Shown here one piece after another: positions 1 to 9,946 of a stretch of DNA of 64,000 nucleotides. The number at the start of each line of letters is the position of its first letter. The stretch's first letter is position 1. A model generated the notes under the pieces. The model searched no databases. It saw only the letters and a list, made by a program, of their open reading frames with translations, and was not told where the DNA came from. The DNA is from Streptomonospora wellingtoniae (GTDB lineage: Bacteria; Actinomycetota; Actinomycetes; Streptosporangiales; Streptosporangiaceae), in the NCBI RefSeq assembly GCF_031845375.1, contig NZ_JAVREK010000011.1:1-64000 (forward strand), read 5' to 3'. The translations under genes and the position numbers were made by a program.

Positions 1-90
1 CAGCGCATCTGCGCCCTCAACGCCGCGATCTGGCACAACTGGCTCATCGACGCCCCGGTCAAACGGTCTCTGATCGCCTACGACCACTGA
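1..90 (+). CDS. IS982-family transposase, C-terminal end (cut by window edge)
   Basis: The first 29 codons read to a TGA at 88-90 and contain RICALNAAIWHNW, then a KRSLIAYDH tail. This is how IS982-family transposases end in actinobacteria (family knowledge). The catalytic DDE part lies before the window, so it cannot be judged whether the element is intact. A palindromic repeat begins about 50 bases downstream. No clear terminal inverted repeat could be assigned without the other end. Confidence 0.8.
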   Translation, partial: QRICALNAAIWHNWLIDAPVKRSLIAYDH

Positions 91-138
91 CCCGGGACAC
101 CCAACAACCCCCATCAACGATCTAGGCGCCGATTCCAG

Positions 139-211
139 GGCCCGAACCCCGTTGATCTTGTAGCTATCGTGAAGGAAAACGATTTCCCTTCACGATAGCT
201 ACAAGATCGAC
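139..211. repeat. Dispersed palindromic repeat, copy 1
   Basis: A near-perfect inverted repeat has about 27-base arms: GATCTTGTAGCTATCGTGAA at 154-173 and its reverse complement ending at 208, with a short loop near 179-182. The left flank GGCCCGAACCCCGTT (139-153) is shared with copies near 12.6 kb and 41.4 kb. Here it lies between the transposase end and the acyl-CoA dehydrogenase gene. It could fold into a strong hairpin and stop transcription leaving the insertion sequence. Confidence 0.85.
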
Positions 212-321
212 GATGCCATGCCGGCGCCGCAGGCGGGACGGGGCGCTGGGGCCCGCTCGTCTAGGGTTGTCCCAACGTGACCCGAATCCCGTTCGGGAGT
301 CGTCGAAGGGAAGGCCGCCCC

Positions 322-1956
322 ATGCCCCCCACGCACGAGGTACTCAACCAGCCCGAGCCCCTGGATGACTACGACGCCGGAGCCGATCCCGCGCTGCTGT
401 CGGCTCTGGAGCGCGAGGAGGCCGGCTGGGCCGACGCGGAGGTGCGCGAGTTGGGCGTCCTGGCAGGCACCGCCCGCGCACGGGCCTGGGGCGAGCAGGC
501 CAACACCGCCGAGCCGGTGCTGCGCACTCACGACCGCTACGGCCACCGCGTCGACGAGGTCGACTTCCACCCGGCCTGGCACGTGCTGATGGACACGGCC
601 GTCTCCCGCGGCCTGCACGCCGCCCCGTGGGCCGACGAGCGCCCCGGCGCCCACGTCGCCCGCGCCGCCAAGTTCTACCTCTGGTCGCAGGTGGAGAACG
701 GGCACGCCTGCCCGGTCTCGATGACCTACGCGGCGGTGCCCGCCCTGCGCCACGCGCCCGAACTGGCGGCGCGTCTGGAGCCGCTGCTGACCGCGCGCAG
801 CTACGACTTCGGGTTGCGCCCGCCGGAGTCCAAGACCGGCATCCTCGCCGGGATGTCGATGACCGAGAAGCAGGGCGGCTCGGACGTGCGGGCCAACACC
901 ACCCGCGCCGTTGCGGCCGACAGCGGCGGCTACCGCCTGACCGGGCACAAGTGGTTCACCTCGGCTCCGATGGGCGACGTCTTCCTCACCCTCGCCCAGG
1001 CGCCGGAGGGGCTGACGTGCTTCCTGGTGCCGCGGGTGCTGGAGGACGGCACCCGCAACGCGCTGCTGATCCAGCGGCTCAAGGACAAGCTGGGCAACCG
1101 GTCCAACGCCTCGGCGGAGCTGGAGTACGACGGCGCCTTCGCCCGGCCGGTGGGTGAGCCGGGCCGCGGGGTGCGGACCATCATCGAGATGGTCAACGGC
1201 ACCCGGCTGGACTGCGTGATCGGCTCGGCCGCCGGGATGCGCGCCGGGTTGGTGCAGGCCGTTCACCACGCTTCCCAGCGCCGGGCGTTCGGGCGCGCAC
1301 TGATCGATCAGCCGCTGATGCGCAACGTGCTGGCCGACCTCGCACTGGAGTCCGAGGCCGCGACGGCGCTGATGATGCGCCTGGCCGGCGCCGCCGACCG
1401 TGCGGTCCGCGGCGACGAGGCCGAGGCCGCGTTCCGCCGGATCGCGGTCGCGGTGGGCAAGTTCTGGGTGACCAAGCGCCTGGCCGCGCACGCCGCCGAG
1501 GCGCTGGAGTGCCTGGGCGGCAACGGCTACGTCGAGGAGTCGGGCATGCCGCGGCTCTTCCGGGAGTCGCCGCTGAACTCGATCTGGGAGGGCTCGGGCA
1601 ACGTCGCGGCCCTCGACGTGCTGCGGGCGCTGGCGCGCCACCCGGAGGGGGCCGAGGCGTTCGTCGCGGAGCTGCGGCGGGCCGAGGGCGCCGACGCCGC
1701 CTACGACGGCGCTCTGAAGGAGCTGCTGGCGCTGCTGCACGACACCGAGGACGCCGAGTTCCGGGCGCGCCGCCTGGTGGAGTCGATGGCGCTGCTCCTG
1801 CAGGCGTCGCTGCTGATCCGGCACGCTCCGGCGCCGGTCGCCGACGCGTTCACGGCCTCGCGCCTGGGCGGCGACTGGGGCCGCGTCTTCGGCGGCCTGC
1901 CGCGCGCCACCGAAACCGGCGCGATCATCGAGCGCGCCCGGCCGCGCCCGGCTTAG
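322..1956 (+). CDS. aidB: AidB-like acyl-CoA dehydrogenase family protein
   Basis: This 544-residue flavoprotein belongs to the acyl-CoA dehydrogenase superfamily and aligns throughout with E. coli AidB (541 aa), a FAD- and DNA-binding protein of the alkylation response. Shared blocks are FNQPxPL-like (here LNQPEPLDDY) at the N-terminus, MSMTEKQGGSDV near residue 178, LKDKLGNRSNAS, GGNGYVEES near 400 and NSIWEGSGN near 419. The ATG at 322 is chosen because GAAGGGAAGG precedes it at good spacing; an in-frame GTG at 277 would add 15 poorly conserved residues. The gene stands alone on its strand. Its physiological substrate is unknown, and a DNA-protection role is inferred only from E. coli. Confidence 0.88.
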   Translation: MPPTHEVLNQPEPLDDYDAGADPALLSALEREEAGWADAEVRELGVLAGTARARAWGEQANTAEPVLRTHDRYGHRVDEVDFHPAWHVLMDTAVSRGLHAAPWADERPGAHVARAAKFYLWSQVENGHACPVSMTYAAVPALRHAPELAARLEPLLTARSYDFGLRPPESKTGILAGMSMTEKQGGSDVRANTTRAVAADSGGYRLTGHKWFTSAPMGDVFLTLAQAPEGLTCFLVPRVLEDGTRNALLIQRLKDKLGNRSNASAELEYDGAFARPVGEPGRGVRTIIEMVNGTRLDCVIGSAAGMRAGLVQAVHHASQRRAFGRALIDQPLMRNVLADLALESEAATALMMRLAGAADRAVRGDEAEAAFRRIAVAVGKFWVTKRLAAHAAEALECLGGNGYVEESGMPRLFRESPLNSIWEGSGNVAALDVLRALARHPEGAEAFVAELRRAEGADAAYDGALKELLALLHDTEDAEFRARRLVESMALLLQASLLIRHAPAPVADAFTASRLGGDWGRVFGGLPRATETGAIIERARPRPA

Positions 1957-2225
1957 GACGCGCGGTCCCCGAGGGCGTTGGGAGGGCGGGGACGGGGAAG
2001 GGGCCGGGGCGGGCGGGTACCGCCCGGCTGCGGCGCGGGCGACCGCAATTCGGATCGGGGTTCTGCACAGCCGACCGAAACCGCACACCTAAAGCCGCAA
2101 GTAATCCGAAAACAGACATTGCACCCGGGGTGACCTGCAAGATTCGGCAAGTCGAGGAATACTCGGGCGGCCAGGACGGAACAACCATCTCGTCAACGGA
2201 CGAATGAGAAACGAGATTGCTTGCC

Positions 2226-4337
<2,112 letters not shown>

Positions 4338-4410
4338 CGGCGGGCCGCGCACGGCTCAGGCGGCGGGCCCGGCGGGCCGCGGTCGCCTCCGTTGTCTAGT
4401 CTCGGGAGTC

Positions 4411-5181
4411 ATGACTTCCGCTTCCACGGGCTCCGCAGGTCAGGGGCCCCGCTTCCGCGCGCTGGTGCCGTCGGCCCAGGACGGCGCCGATCTCGCCGCC
4501 GTCTACGCCTACCCTGAGGGGCTGTCTCGGCCGTGGCTGCGCGCCAACATGGTCTCCAGTGCCGACGGCGGGGCCTGGGGCCCGTCGGGCCGCACCGCCG
4601 ACCTGTCCTCGCCGCCCGACCGGGCCGTGATGGGCGTGCTGCGCGGGCAGGCCGACGTCGTGCTGGCCGGCGCGGCCACCGCGCGCATCGAGGGCTACCG
4701 GCCGGTGCGGCCGCGCGAAGTGTGGGCCGGGCTGCGCGAAGGGCGCCCGGCCACCCCTCCCCTGGCGGTGGTCACGCGCTCCTTGGACGTGCACCCCGAC
4801 GTGCTCAGGGCGGCGCCGCCCCAGGCGCGCACCATCGTGATCACCACTGAGGCGGCGCCCGCCGAGCGGCGCCGCGAGGCCGAGGAGACCGCCGACGTGG
4901 TCGTGGCCGGGACGGACTCGGTGCGCCCTGAGGCGGTTCTGGAGGCCCTGGCCGAGCGCGGCCTGTACCGGGTGCTGACCGAAGGCGGACCGCACCTGCT
5001 GGCCGAGTTCACCGCGGCGGGGCTGCTGGACGAGCTGTGCCTGACGTTGAGCCCCCGCCTGCTGGGGCCCGCGGCCGCGCGCATCGTCGCCGGGGACGCA
5101 CCCTCCCGCACCCAGGACCTGCGCCTGGCGGGCCTGCTGGAATCCGAGGGCTCGCTGTTCGCCCGGTACCGGCGGCCCTGA
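4411..5181 (+). CDS. RibD C-terminal-type pyrimidine reductase family protein
   Basis: A 256-residue protein of the dihydrofolate reductase-like fold that also forms the reductase half of RibD. Typical blocks are RANMVSSADGGAW near residue 45, RGQADVVLAGAATARIEGY and LTEGGPHLLAEF near 195. Such stand-alone reductases use NADPH; the substrate here is unknown, and other riboflavin genes are absent nearby. GGGAG lies just before the ATG. A short gap follows glgX, but no functional link is evident. Confidence 0.85.
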   Translation: MTSASTGSAGQGPRFRALVPSAQDGADLAAVYAYPEGLSRPWLRANMVSSADGGAWGPSGRTADLSSPPDRAVMGVLRGQADVVLAGAATARIEGYRPVRPREVWAGLREGRPATPPLAVVTRSLDVHPDVLRAAPPQARTIVITTEAAPAERRREAEETADVVVAGTDSVRPEAVLEALAERGLYRVLTEGGPHLLAEFTAAGLLDELCLTLSPRLLGPAAARIVAGDAPSRTQDLRLAGLLESEGSLFARYRRP

Positions 5182-5300
5182 GCGCGAAGCTCGCCGGGGT
5201 CCGCCGCCCGCGGCGGCTGCGCCGCGGGCCCTTGCAGGCGCCGCGGCCGGTTCCGGCCCGCCCCCAATCACGCATAAATCAACCTTCAACCGGACATACC

Positions 5301-5327
5301 CGGAGTGTGGTCCGCAGTCACACTCCG
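5301..5327. promoter_or_regulatory. Perfect 9-bp inverted repeat upstream of GntR gene
   Basis: CGGAGTGTG at 5301-5309 and its exact complement CACACTCCG at 5319-5327 flank a 9-base spacer, about 140 bases before the GntR-family gene. It could be an operator for that regulator or a weak terminator of the preceding reductase gene; no T-run follows. The surrounding 90 bases are unusually A/T-rich for this genome, which fits a promoter. Confidence 0.4.
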
Positions 5328-5469
5328 CCAATTGCGGGTAAAAACTGAGACAATCGAATATTCGCTCCGACCCGAGCCGGCTTCCCTAGCGAACACGGCG
5401 CGGCCCTCCGGTGGCGCCGCTGCCCCCGATCCGCCGTCGCAGTGCATTCCGGGCGAGAGGATGAACGCA

Positions 5470-6228
5470 GTGCCGACGTCCGAAAACGACTCACCGCCGG
5501 TCTACCGCGAGATCGCCGAGGATGTGCGAGCCGCCATCGCCTCGGGCCGGCTCTCCGACGGCGACCGCGTTCCGGGCGAGAACGACCTGATGAAGCAGTA
5601 CGGCGTCGCTCGGGCCACGGCCCGCCAAGCCCTGTCGGTGCTGATCAACGAAGGCATCGTGGTGGCGATTCGGGGATCGGGCGTCTACGTCCGCGCCTTC
5701 CGGCCGCTGCGGCGGCACGGCCCGCGGCGCCTGTCACGGGAGCTGTGGGGGGCTGGGCGGGCGATCTGGCAGGCCGACTCCCCGGGCGGCTCGTTCGAGA
5801 CCGACAGCGTCGAGGTGGCCGAGGTCGCGGCGCCCGCCTACGTGGCCCGCGCCCTCGGGCTGACCGACGAAGCCGCGGTGGTGCGCCGGCACCGTCGCTA
5901 TCGGCTGGAGGATCGGCCGATGCAGCTGGCCACCTCCTACCTTCCCGCCGAATTCGCCGCGGGAACGGCCATCGCCCGGCCCGAGACCGGCCCCGGCGGC
6001 ATCTACGCCCGCCTGGCCGAGCAGGGGCGCGCTCCCGCCCACTTCACCGAGGAGATCCGGGTGCGCATGCCCACACCCGAGGAGACGGCCGCGCTGCACC
6101 TGAGCGCGGGGACCCCGGTGCTGGACGTGCTGCGCACCGCCCTGACCGACGATCACACGGCGGTGGAGTTCAACGAGATGACCCTGGACGGCTCGGCCTA
6201 CGTCCTGCAGTACGACTTCGACGCCTGA
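5470..6228 (+). CDS. GntR-family transcriptional regulator (HutC/UTRA type)
   Basis: A 252-residue regulator with an N-terminal winged helix-turn-helix (VYREIAEDVRAAI, then GVARATARQALSVL, the recognition helix region) and a C-terminal UTRA ligand-binding domain ending ALTDDHTAVEFNEM. GTG 5470 is preferred because GAGAGG (5455-5460) lies 9 bases upstream; ATG 5461 would leave no spacing. The ligand is not predictable: HutC-type proteins sense small metabolites such as sugars or amino acids. No metabolic operon adjoins it, so targets are probably elsewhere. Confidence 0.9.
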   Translation: MPTSENDSPPVYREIAEDVRAAIASGRLSDGDRVPGENDLMKQYGVARATARQALSVLINEGIVVAIRGSGVYVRAFRPLRRHGPRRLSRELWGAGRAIWQADSPGGSFETDSVEVAEVAAPAYVARALGLTDEAAVVRRHRRYRLEDRPMQLATSYLPAEFAAGTAIARPETGPGGIYARLAEQGRAPAHFTEEIRVRMPTPEETAALHLSAGTPVLDVLRTALTDDHTAVEFNEMTLDGSAYVLQYDFDA

Positions 6229-6347
6229 CCGCCACAGCCGTAACGGTTCGCGCGATTGCCCGCGCGGCCGGGCTTTCGGCTGTTGACGCAGCAGCGCTTT
6301 CATGCGCGTATGGAGGCGACGGGTTCGCTAGAGAACCTGCGGCTCCC

Positions 6348-6365
6348 GCCGGCGGGCCCGCCGGC
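6348..6365. terminator. Perfect 18-base palindrome between convergent genes
   Basis: GCCGGCGGGCCCGCCGGC lies between the GntR gene and the minus-strand membrane protein gene. Perfect symmetry and position between convergent 3' ends suggest a bidirectional terminator, although self-complementary GC palindromes also arise by chance in DNA this GC-rich. Confidence 0.3.
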
Positions 6366-6438
6366 CGGCGCGGTGCCGTGCCGCTCGGCGGGCCGGGAGA
6401 GGACGGCCCCGGCCCGCTGGGCGAACCGGGACCGGAAA

Positions 6439-7026
6439 CTACCGCCCGCCCTCTGTCGGACCGGCCCTGGAGCGGTCTCCGTCGACCGACGCGAAGACCA
6501 CGAAGACCAGGACCAAGAGGACTCCTCCGACGGCGACCGCCCCGCCCGCAGCGGGGAAGACGTCGCCCGGACCGCTCGCCACCCACCGGCTGAGGGCATA
6601 GCCCACCACGCCGGCGACGGCCAACGATCCCAATGCGACCACCGTGAGCAGCGCCAGCAGCTTCCCGTCGGTCCACGGGCCCGGACGCATCCGGGCCGCG
6701 CGCAGGGCCACGGCCCCGGCGGTGAGCCGGGTGACCCAGACGACCTCGGAGGCGGCTGCGGCTAGTGCCGTCCATCCCGGCCGGAGTCCGTGGCGGATCC
6801 GGACGAGCTGGTGATCGATCCAGAGGCGGTAGTAGCGGGGCCACCCCACATGGAGCGGCTGTCGGTGGATCAATGGCTGTCGATACGAAACCAGCATTGT
6901 CACACTCCCGGCTGCCAGTAGCCTCACCACGTTCCGTACCCGGCGACCTTTCCGGCGAACTTCCCAGCGGTGAAGAAATGACCTTTCATCGGCCCATCGG
7001 GGGTCGACCCGGGAGCGACAGGCCAT
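6439..7026 (-). CDS. Hypothetical membrane protein
   Basis: A 195-residue protein I do not recognise. The first 100 residues are basic and rich in Arg/Trp (MACRSRVDPRW, LHRWEVRRKGRR). The C-terminal third has two clear membrane helices (LLALLTVVALGSLAVAGVVG and AVGGVLLVLVFVVFA) and ends in a short polar tail. The ATG at 7026 follows AGGAGG very closely. It diverges from msrB with only 49 bases between the starts, so promoters overlap. Base composition matches the neighbours. Confidence 0.6.
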   Translation of the reverse strand: MACRSRVDPRWADERSFLHRWEVRRKGRRVRNVVRLLAAGSVTMLVSYRQPLIHRQPLHVGWPRYYRLWIDHQLVRIRHGLRPGWTALAAAASEVVWVTRLTAGAVALRAARMRPGPWTDGKLLALLTVVALGSLAVAGVVGYALSRWVASGPGDVFPAAGGAVAVGGVLLVLVFVVFASVDGDRSRAGPTEGGR

Positions 7027-7075
7027 AGCCTCCTCAAACAGGCGAAGAAGCGGGAGGGGCGGTACCGTCACCGGT

Positions 7076-7498
7076 ATGGATGACACGACCGGATCCGTAC
7101 ACAAGTCCGAGGAGGAGTGGCGGGCGGTCCTCGACCCGCAGGCCTTCGCCGTGCTGCGCCAGGGCGCCACAGAGCGCCCCTGGAGCGGGGAGTACGTCTC
7201 GGCCTCGGCCACCGGCGTCTACCGCTGCCGCGCCTGCGGCGCCGAGCTGTTCCGCTCCGGCGAGAAATTCGAGTCCCACTGCGGCTGGCCGAGCTTCTTC
7301 GACCCCGCCCAGAGCGAGGCGGTGACCCTGCACGAGGACGGCTCCCTGGGCATGGTGCGCACCGAGGTGCGCTGCGCCGCCTGCGAGTCCCACCTCGGCC
7401 ACGTCTTCTACGGCGAGGGGTATGACACCCCCACCGACGCCAGATACTGCATCAACTCCGTGGCTCTCACGCTGGAGGCAGACGACTCAGTGCAATAG
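7076..7498 (+). CDS. msrB: Peptide-methionine (R)-S-oxide reductase MsrB
   Basis: This 140-residue enzyme reduces methionine-R-sulfoxide in oxidised proteins, with electrons from thioredoxin. The structural zinc site is visible as CRAC (Cys51, Cys54) and CAAC (Cys100, Cys103), and the catalytic cysteine is in RYCINSVAL (Cys125). The SHCGWPSFFDP block is diagnostic. Length is normal. It stands alone, ahead of the phospholipid genes; no MsrA is nearby. Confidence 0.97.
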   Translation: MDDTTGSVHKSEEEWRAVLDPQAFAVLRQGATERPWSGEYVSASATGVYRCRACGAELFRSGEKFESHCGWPSFFDPAQSEAVTLHEDGSLGMVRTEVRCAACESHLGHVFYGEGYDTPTDARYCINSVALTLEADDSVQ

Positions 7499-7626
7499 CA
7501 TCCTGCTTCATGGATTCACTCGGCTGGTGATCCCCGTTCCTCCAGCCGTTACGATCGCTGCGCCCGCATATGCGCGCGCGGCAGCGCACGGCGCGGGCCC
7601 GGCCCCGCCTCCGATGGAAGTTGGCA

Positions 7627-8295
7627 ATGACCGAACACGACCGGCAGACCCCGGCCCCCGCCCGCGCTCCCGGACTCCTGCGGGTCCGCATGGCCCGCGG
7701 CTCGGCGCCGTGGCTGCTGCCCGCGTTCGCCCTGGTCCTCGTCCTGGCAGCCGCATCGGCGGCTGTCCCCGCACTGCTGTTCGCGGCCGTTGCGGCGGGC
7801 GCGCTGGCGCTGGCCCTGGTGTGGTTCTTCCGCGATCCCGACCGCGTCGCCGCCGGCGCCGGGTTCGCTTGCGCCGCCGACGGCGTCGTGCAGTCCATCG
7901 ACGACCAGAGCGACGGCCGCACCCGCGTCGCCGTGTTCATGAACCCCTTGAACGTGCACGTGAACCGTGCTCCGTTGGAGGGGGCGGTCACCCGGATCGA
8001 GCACCGGCCCGGCGGCTTCCGACCCGCATTCGACAAGGACAGCGAGCGTAATGAGCGCGTCATCTGGACCTTCCAAACCGAGATCGGTGAGGTCACGGTC
8101 GTTCAAATCGCCGGCGCGATGGTCCGGCGTATCGTCCCGTATCTCACTGAAGGGAAGCAGGTGGAGAAGGGGCAGAGGATCGGCCTCATCCGCTTCGGCT
8201 CACGCGTCGACGTCTACCTTCCGGCCGGGGTCGCCCCGGCGGTGGAGGTCGGGCAGAAGGTCCGAGCCGGAGAAACCCGCCTCGACCGCGACTGA
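7627..8295 (+). CDS. psd: Phosphatidylserine decarboxylase (short actinobacterial type)
   Basis: A 222-residue proenzyme that converts phosphatidylserine to phosphatidylethanolamine at the membrane. Two hydrophobic stretches (residues 25-60) anchor it, followed by WFFRDPDR and the MNPLNVHVNRAP block. The self-cleavage site is FGSR, with Gly191-Ser192, where Ser becomes the pyruvoyl group. The ATG at 7627 is preceded by GGAAG. It forms a two-gene unit with pssA, which makes its substrate; the 3' end overlaps or abuts the start region of pssA. Confidence 0.94.
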   Translation: MTEHDRQTPAPARAPGLLRVRMARGSAPWLLPAFALVLVLAAASAAVPALLFAAVAAGALALALVWFFRDPDRVAAGAGFACAADGVVQSIDDQSDGRTRVAVFMNPLNVHVNRAPLEGAVTRIEHRPGGFRPAFDKDSERNERVIWTFQTEIGEVTVVQIAGAMVRRIVPYLTEGKQVEKGQRIGLIRFGSRVDVYLPAGVAPAVEVGQKVRAGETRLDRD

Positions 8296-8374
8296 TCCCG
8301 CCGCCACGGACGCGGACGGGCTCCATGCGGCCGCCGCCGGCGACGCCGCCGCGGCCGGTGCGCCCGCGCCCCGG

Positions 8375-9148
8375 CTGCGCCTTGCCGTCGCCGACTACCT
8401 GACCCTGGGCAACGCCCTGTGCGGCTTCATGGCGGTCTGGCAGCTGGCCGCGGCGCAGTCCGCCCACCTGGCCGGCGGGGGCTCCGGGCCCCTGGACCGC
8501 GGAGCCGTCGCCGCGGCCGTGGTGCTTCTGCTGGTCGCCGCGGGCTTCGACCTGTTCGACGGACGGGTGGCGCGCCGGCTCGGCGGCAGCGGTATGGGCG
8601 CCGAGCTGGACAACCTCGCCGACGTGATCAGCTTCGGTTTCGCACCCGCGTTCTTCGTCGTGGCCTGGGGGACGCTCGCCGGCGGCGGAGGGGCGCTGCC
8701 CGTCGCGGCGGCCGCCGCGGTGCTGCTGGCGGTGGTGGTGCGCCTGGCGCGGTTCTCCTGCCAAAGCCCCGGCTGCGGCAACTTCACCGGGCTGCCCAGC
8801 CCCTTCGGCGCCATGGCCGTGATCACCGTCGTGCTTCTGGACCCGCCCGTGCTCGTGGGCTCGGCGGCGGTCCTGGCGGTGGCCTGGCTGATGGTCAGCC
8901 GCGTCGAGTACCCCAAGCCCCGCGGACGCATGGCCTACGCGGTACTGGTCTGGATCGCGGGCAGCGTCGCGTGCCTGACCGCCTGGGCGATGGACGCGCC
9001 CGCCGGCACGGCGCTGCTGTACTCCGGCTCCAGCCTCGTACTGGTCCTCCTGGCGGCGGTACCGGCCTATCTGCTCACCGCGCGCCGCCACGCGCGTGTG
9101 AGCACGCCTCGGCCCCCCCTGCCGCCGCCGAGCGGCCCCGCGGACTGA
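8375..9148 (+). CDS. pssA: CDP-diacylglycerol-serine O-phosphatidyltransferase PssA
   Basis: This integral membrane enzyme joins serine to CDP-diacylglycerol, making phosphatidylserine for the neighbouring decarboxylase. The CDP-alcohol phosphotransferase signature is clear: DGRVARRLGGSGMGAELDNL followed by AD, with several membrane helices around it. Homology begins at RLAVADYLTLGN, coded from about 8378. No in-frame ATG, GTG or TTG lies close before it: upstream is ATG 8051, which would overlap psd by 245 bases, and downstream ATG 8429 would remove the first conserved block. CTG 8375 is given as a provisional start. Function is secure; the start is not. Confidence 0.9.
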   Translation: MRLAVADYLTLGNALCGFMAVWQLAAAQSAHLAGGGSGPLDRGAVAAAVVLLLVAAGFDLFDGRVARRLGGSGMGAELDNLADVISFGFAPAFFVVAWGTLAGGGGALPVAAAAAVLLAVVVRLARFSCQSPGCGNFTGLPSPFGAMAVITVVLLDPPVLVGSAAVLAVAWLMVSRVEYPKPRGRMAYAVLVWIAGSVACLTAWAMDAPAGTALLYSGSSLVLVLLAAVPAYLLTARRHARVSTPRPPLPPPSGPAD

Positions 9149-9166
9149 GGACCGCCCGGGCGGCGG

Positions 9167-9187
9167 GCGGCCGGGACTGCCGGCCGC
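9167..9187. terminator. Hairpin between convergent pssA and hemQ
   Basis: GCGGCCGG (9167-9174) pairs perfectly with CCGGCCGC (9180-9187) across a 5-base loop, in the 87-base gap where the plus-strand pssA and minus-strand hemQ genes end facing each other. It could terminate both. Confidence 0.5.
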
Positions 9188-9235
9188 TTGCCGACCGGGC
9201 GGGGGACGATCGGCGCCGCCCGCCCGGGACCGGTC

Positions 9236-9946
9236 TCAGGCCAGCGCCTCGACCAGCTCGGCCGGGCTCTTGCGGCGGCCGGTGTAGAACGGCACCTCCA
9301 GCCGCGTGTGGCGGCGGGCCTCCGCGGCGCGCAGGTGGCGCATGAGGTCGACGATGCGGTGCAGCTCGTCGGCCTCGAAGGCCAGCATCCACTCGTAGTC
9401 GCTCAGCGCGAAGGTCGAAACCGTGTTGGCCCGCACGTCCGGGTAGGGCGCGGCCATCTTGCCGTGCTCGGCCAGCATCGCGCGGCGCTCCTCGTCGGGC
9501 AGCAGGTACCACTCGTAGGAGCGCACGAACGGGTAGATGCACAGGTGCTCGCGCGGCTCCTCGCCGGCGAGGAAGGCCGGTACGTGGCTGCGGTTGAACT
9601 CGGCGGGGCGGTGCAGGCCCACCACCGACCACACGGGCGTGCTCAGCCGGCCCAGCCGGGTGCGGCGGAACGACGCGTACATCTCCTGGACCGCTTCGCT
9701 GGTCTCGCCGACCCACCAGAACATCATGTCGGCGTCGGCGCGGAAGCCTTGCACGTCGTAGCAGCCGCGCGTGGTCACGCCCTTCTCCGCCGCGCCGTCG
9801 AACAGTGCCGCCAGCTCCTCCCCCGCGGCGCCGCGGTCGGCGACGGACAGGTCGCCGGCCTTGAACACCGACCACATGGTGTAGCGGATGAGCTGGTTGA
9901 GGTCCTGCGCGTCGTCCGCGCCTTGGCTGTGCTGCCCCGTGGTCAC
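9236..9946 (-). CDS. hemQ: Coproheme decarboxylase / H2O2-dependent heme synthase HemQ
   Basis: A 236-residue protein of the chlorite dismutase-like family. HemQ (ChdC) decarboxylates coproheme to heme b, the last step of the coproporphyrin-dependent pathway of Gram-positive bacteria. Family blocks include LNQLIRYTMWSVFK at the N-terminus, MMFWWVGE, FVRSYEWYLLPDEERR and TFALSDYEWMLAFE. The GTG start at 9946 has AAGGAG 8 bases upstream and overlaps the hemG stop by four bases (GTGA), which indicates translational coupling. It is co-transcribed with hemG; hemE lies nearby on the same strand. Confidence 0.95.
   Translation of the reverse strand: MTTGQHSQGADDAQDLNQLIRYTMWSVFKAGDLSVADRGAAGEELAALFDGAAEKGVTTRGCYDVQGFRADADMMFWWVGETSEAVQEMYASFRRTRLGRLSTPVWSVVGLHRPAEFNRSHVPAFLAGEEPREHLCIYPFVRSYEWYLLPDEERRAMLAEHGKMAAPYPDVRANTVSTFALSDYEWMLAFEADELHRIVDLMRHLRAAEARRHTRLEVPFYTGRRKSPAELVEALA

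Noticed and set aside
139..211. Terminal inverted repeat of the IS982 element
   Set aside because: The same unit occurs twice more without any transposase beside it, and it is a self-contained palindrome, so it was not assigned as the IS end. The true IS end between 91 and 138 could not be fixed.
199..2088. Minus-strand open frame of 629 codons
   Set aside because: It is the complement of the AidB-like gene; no recognisable domain.
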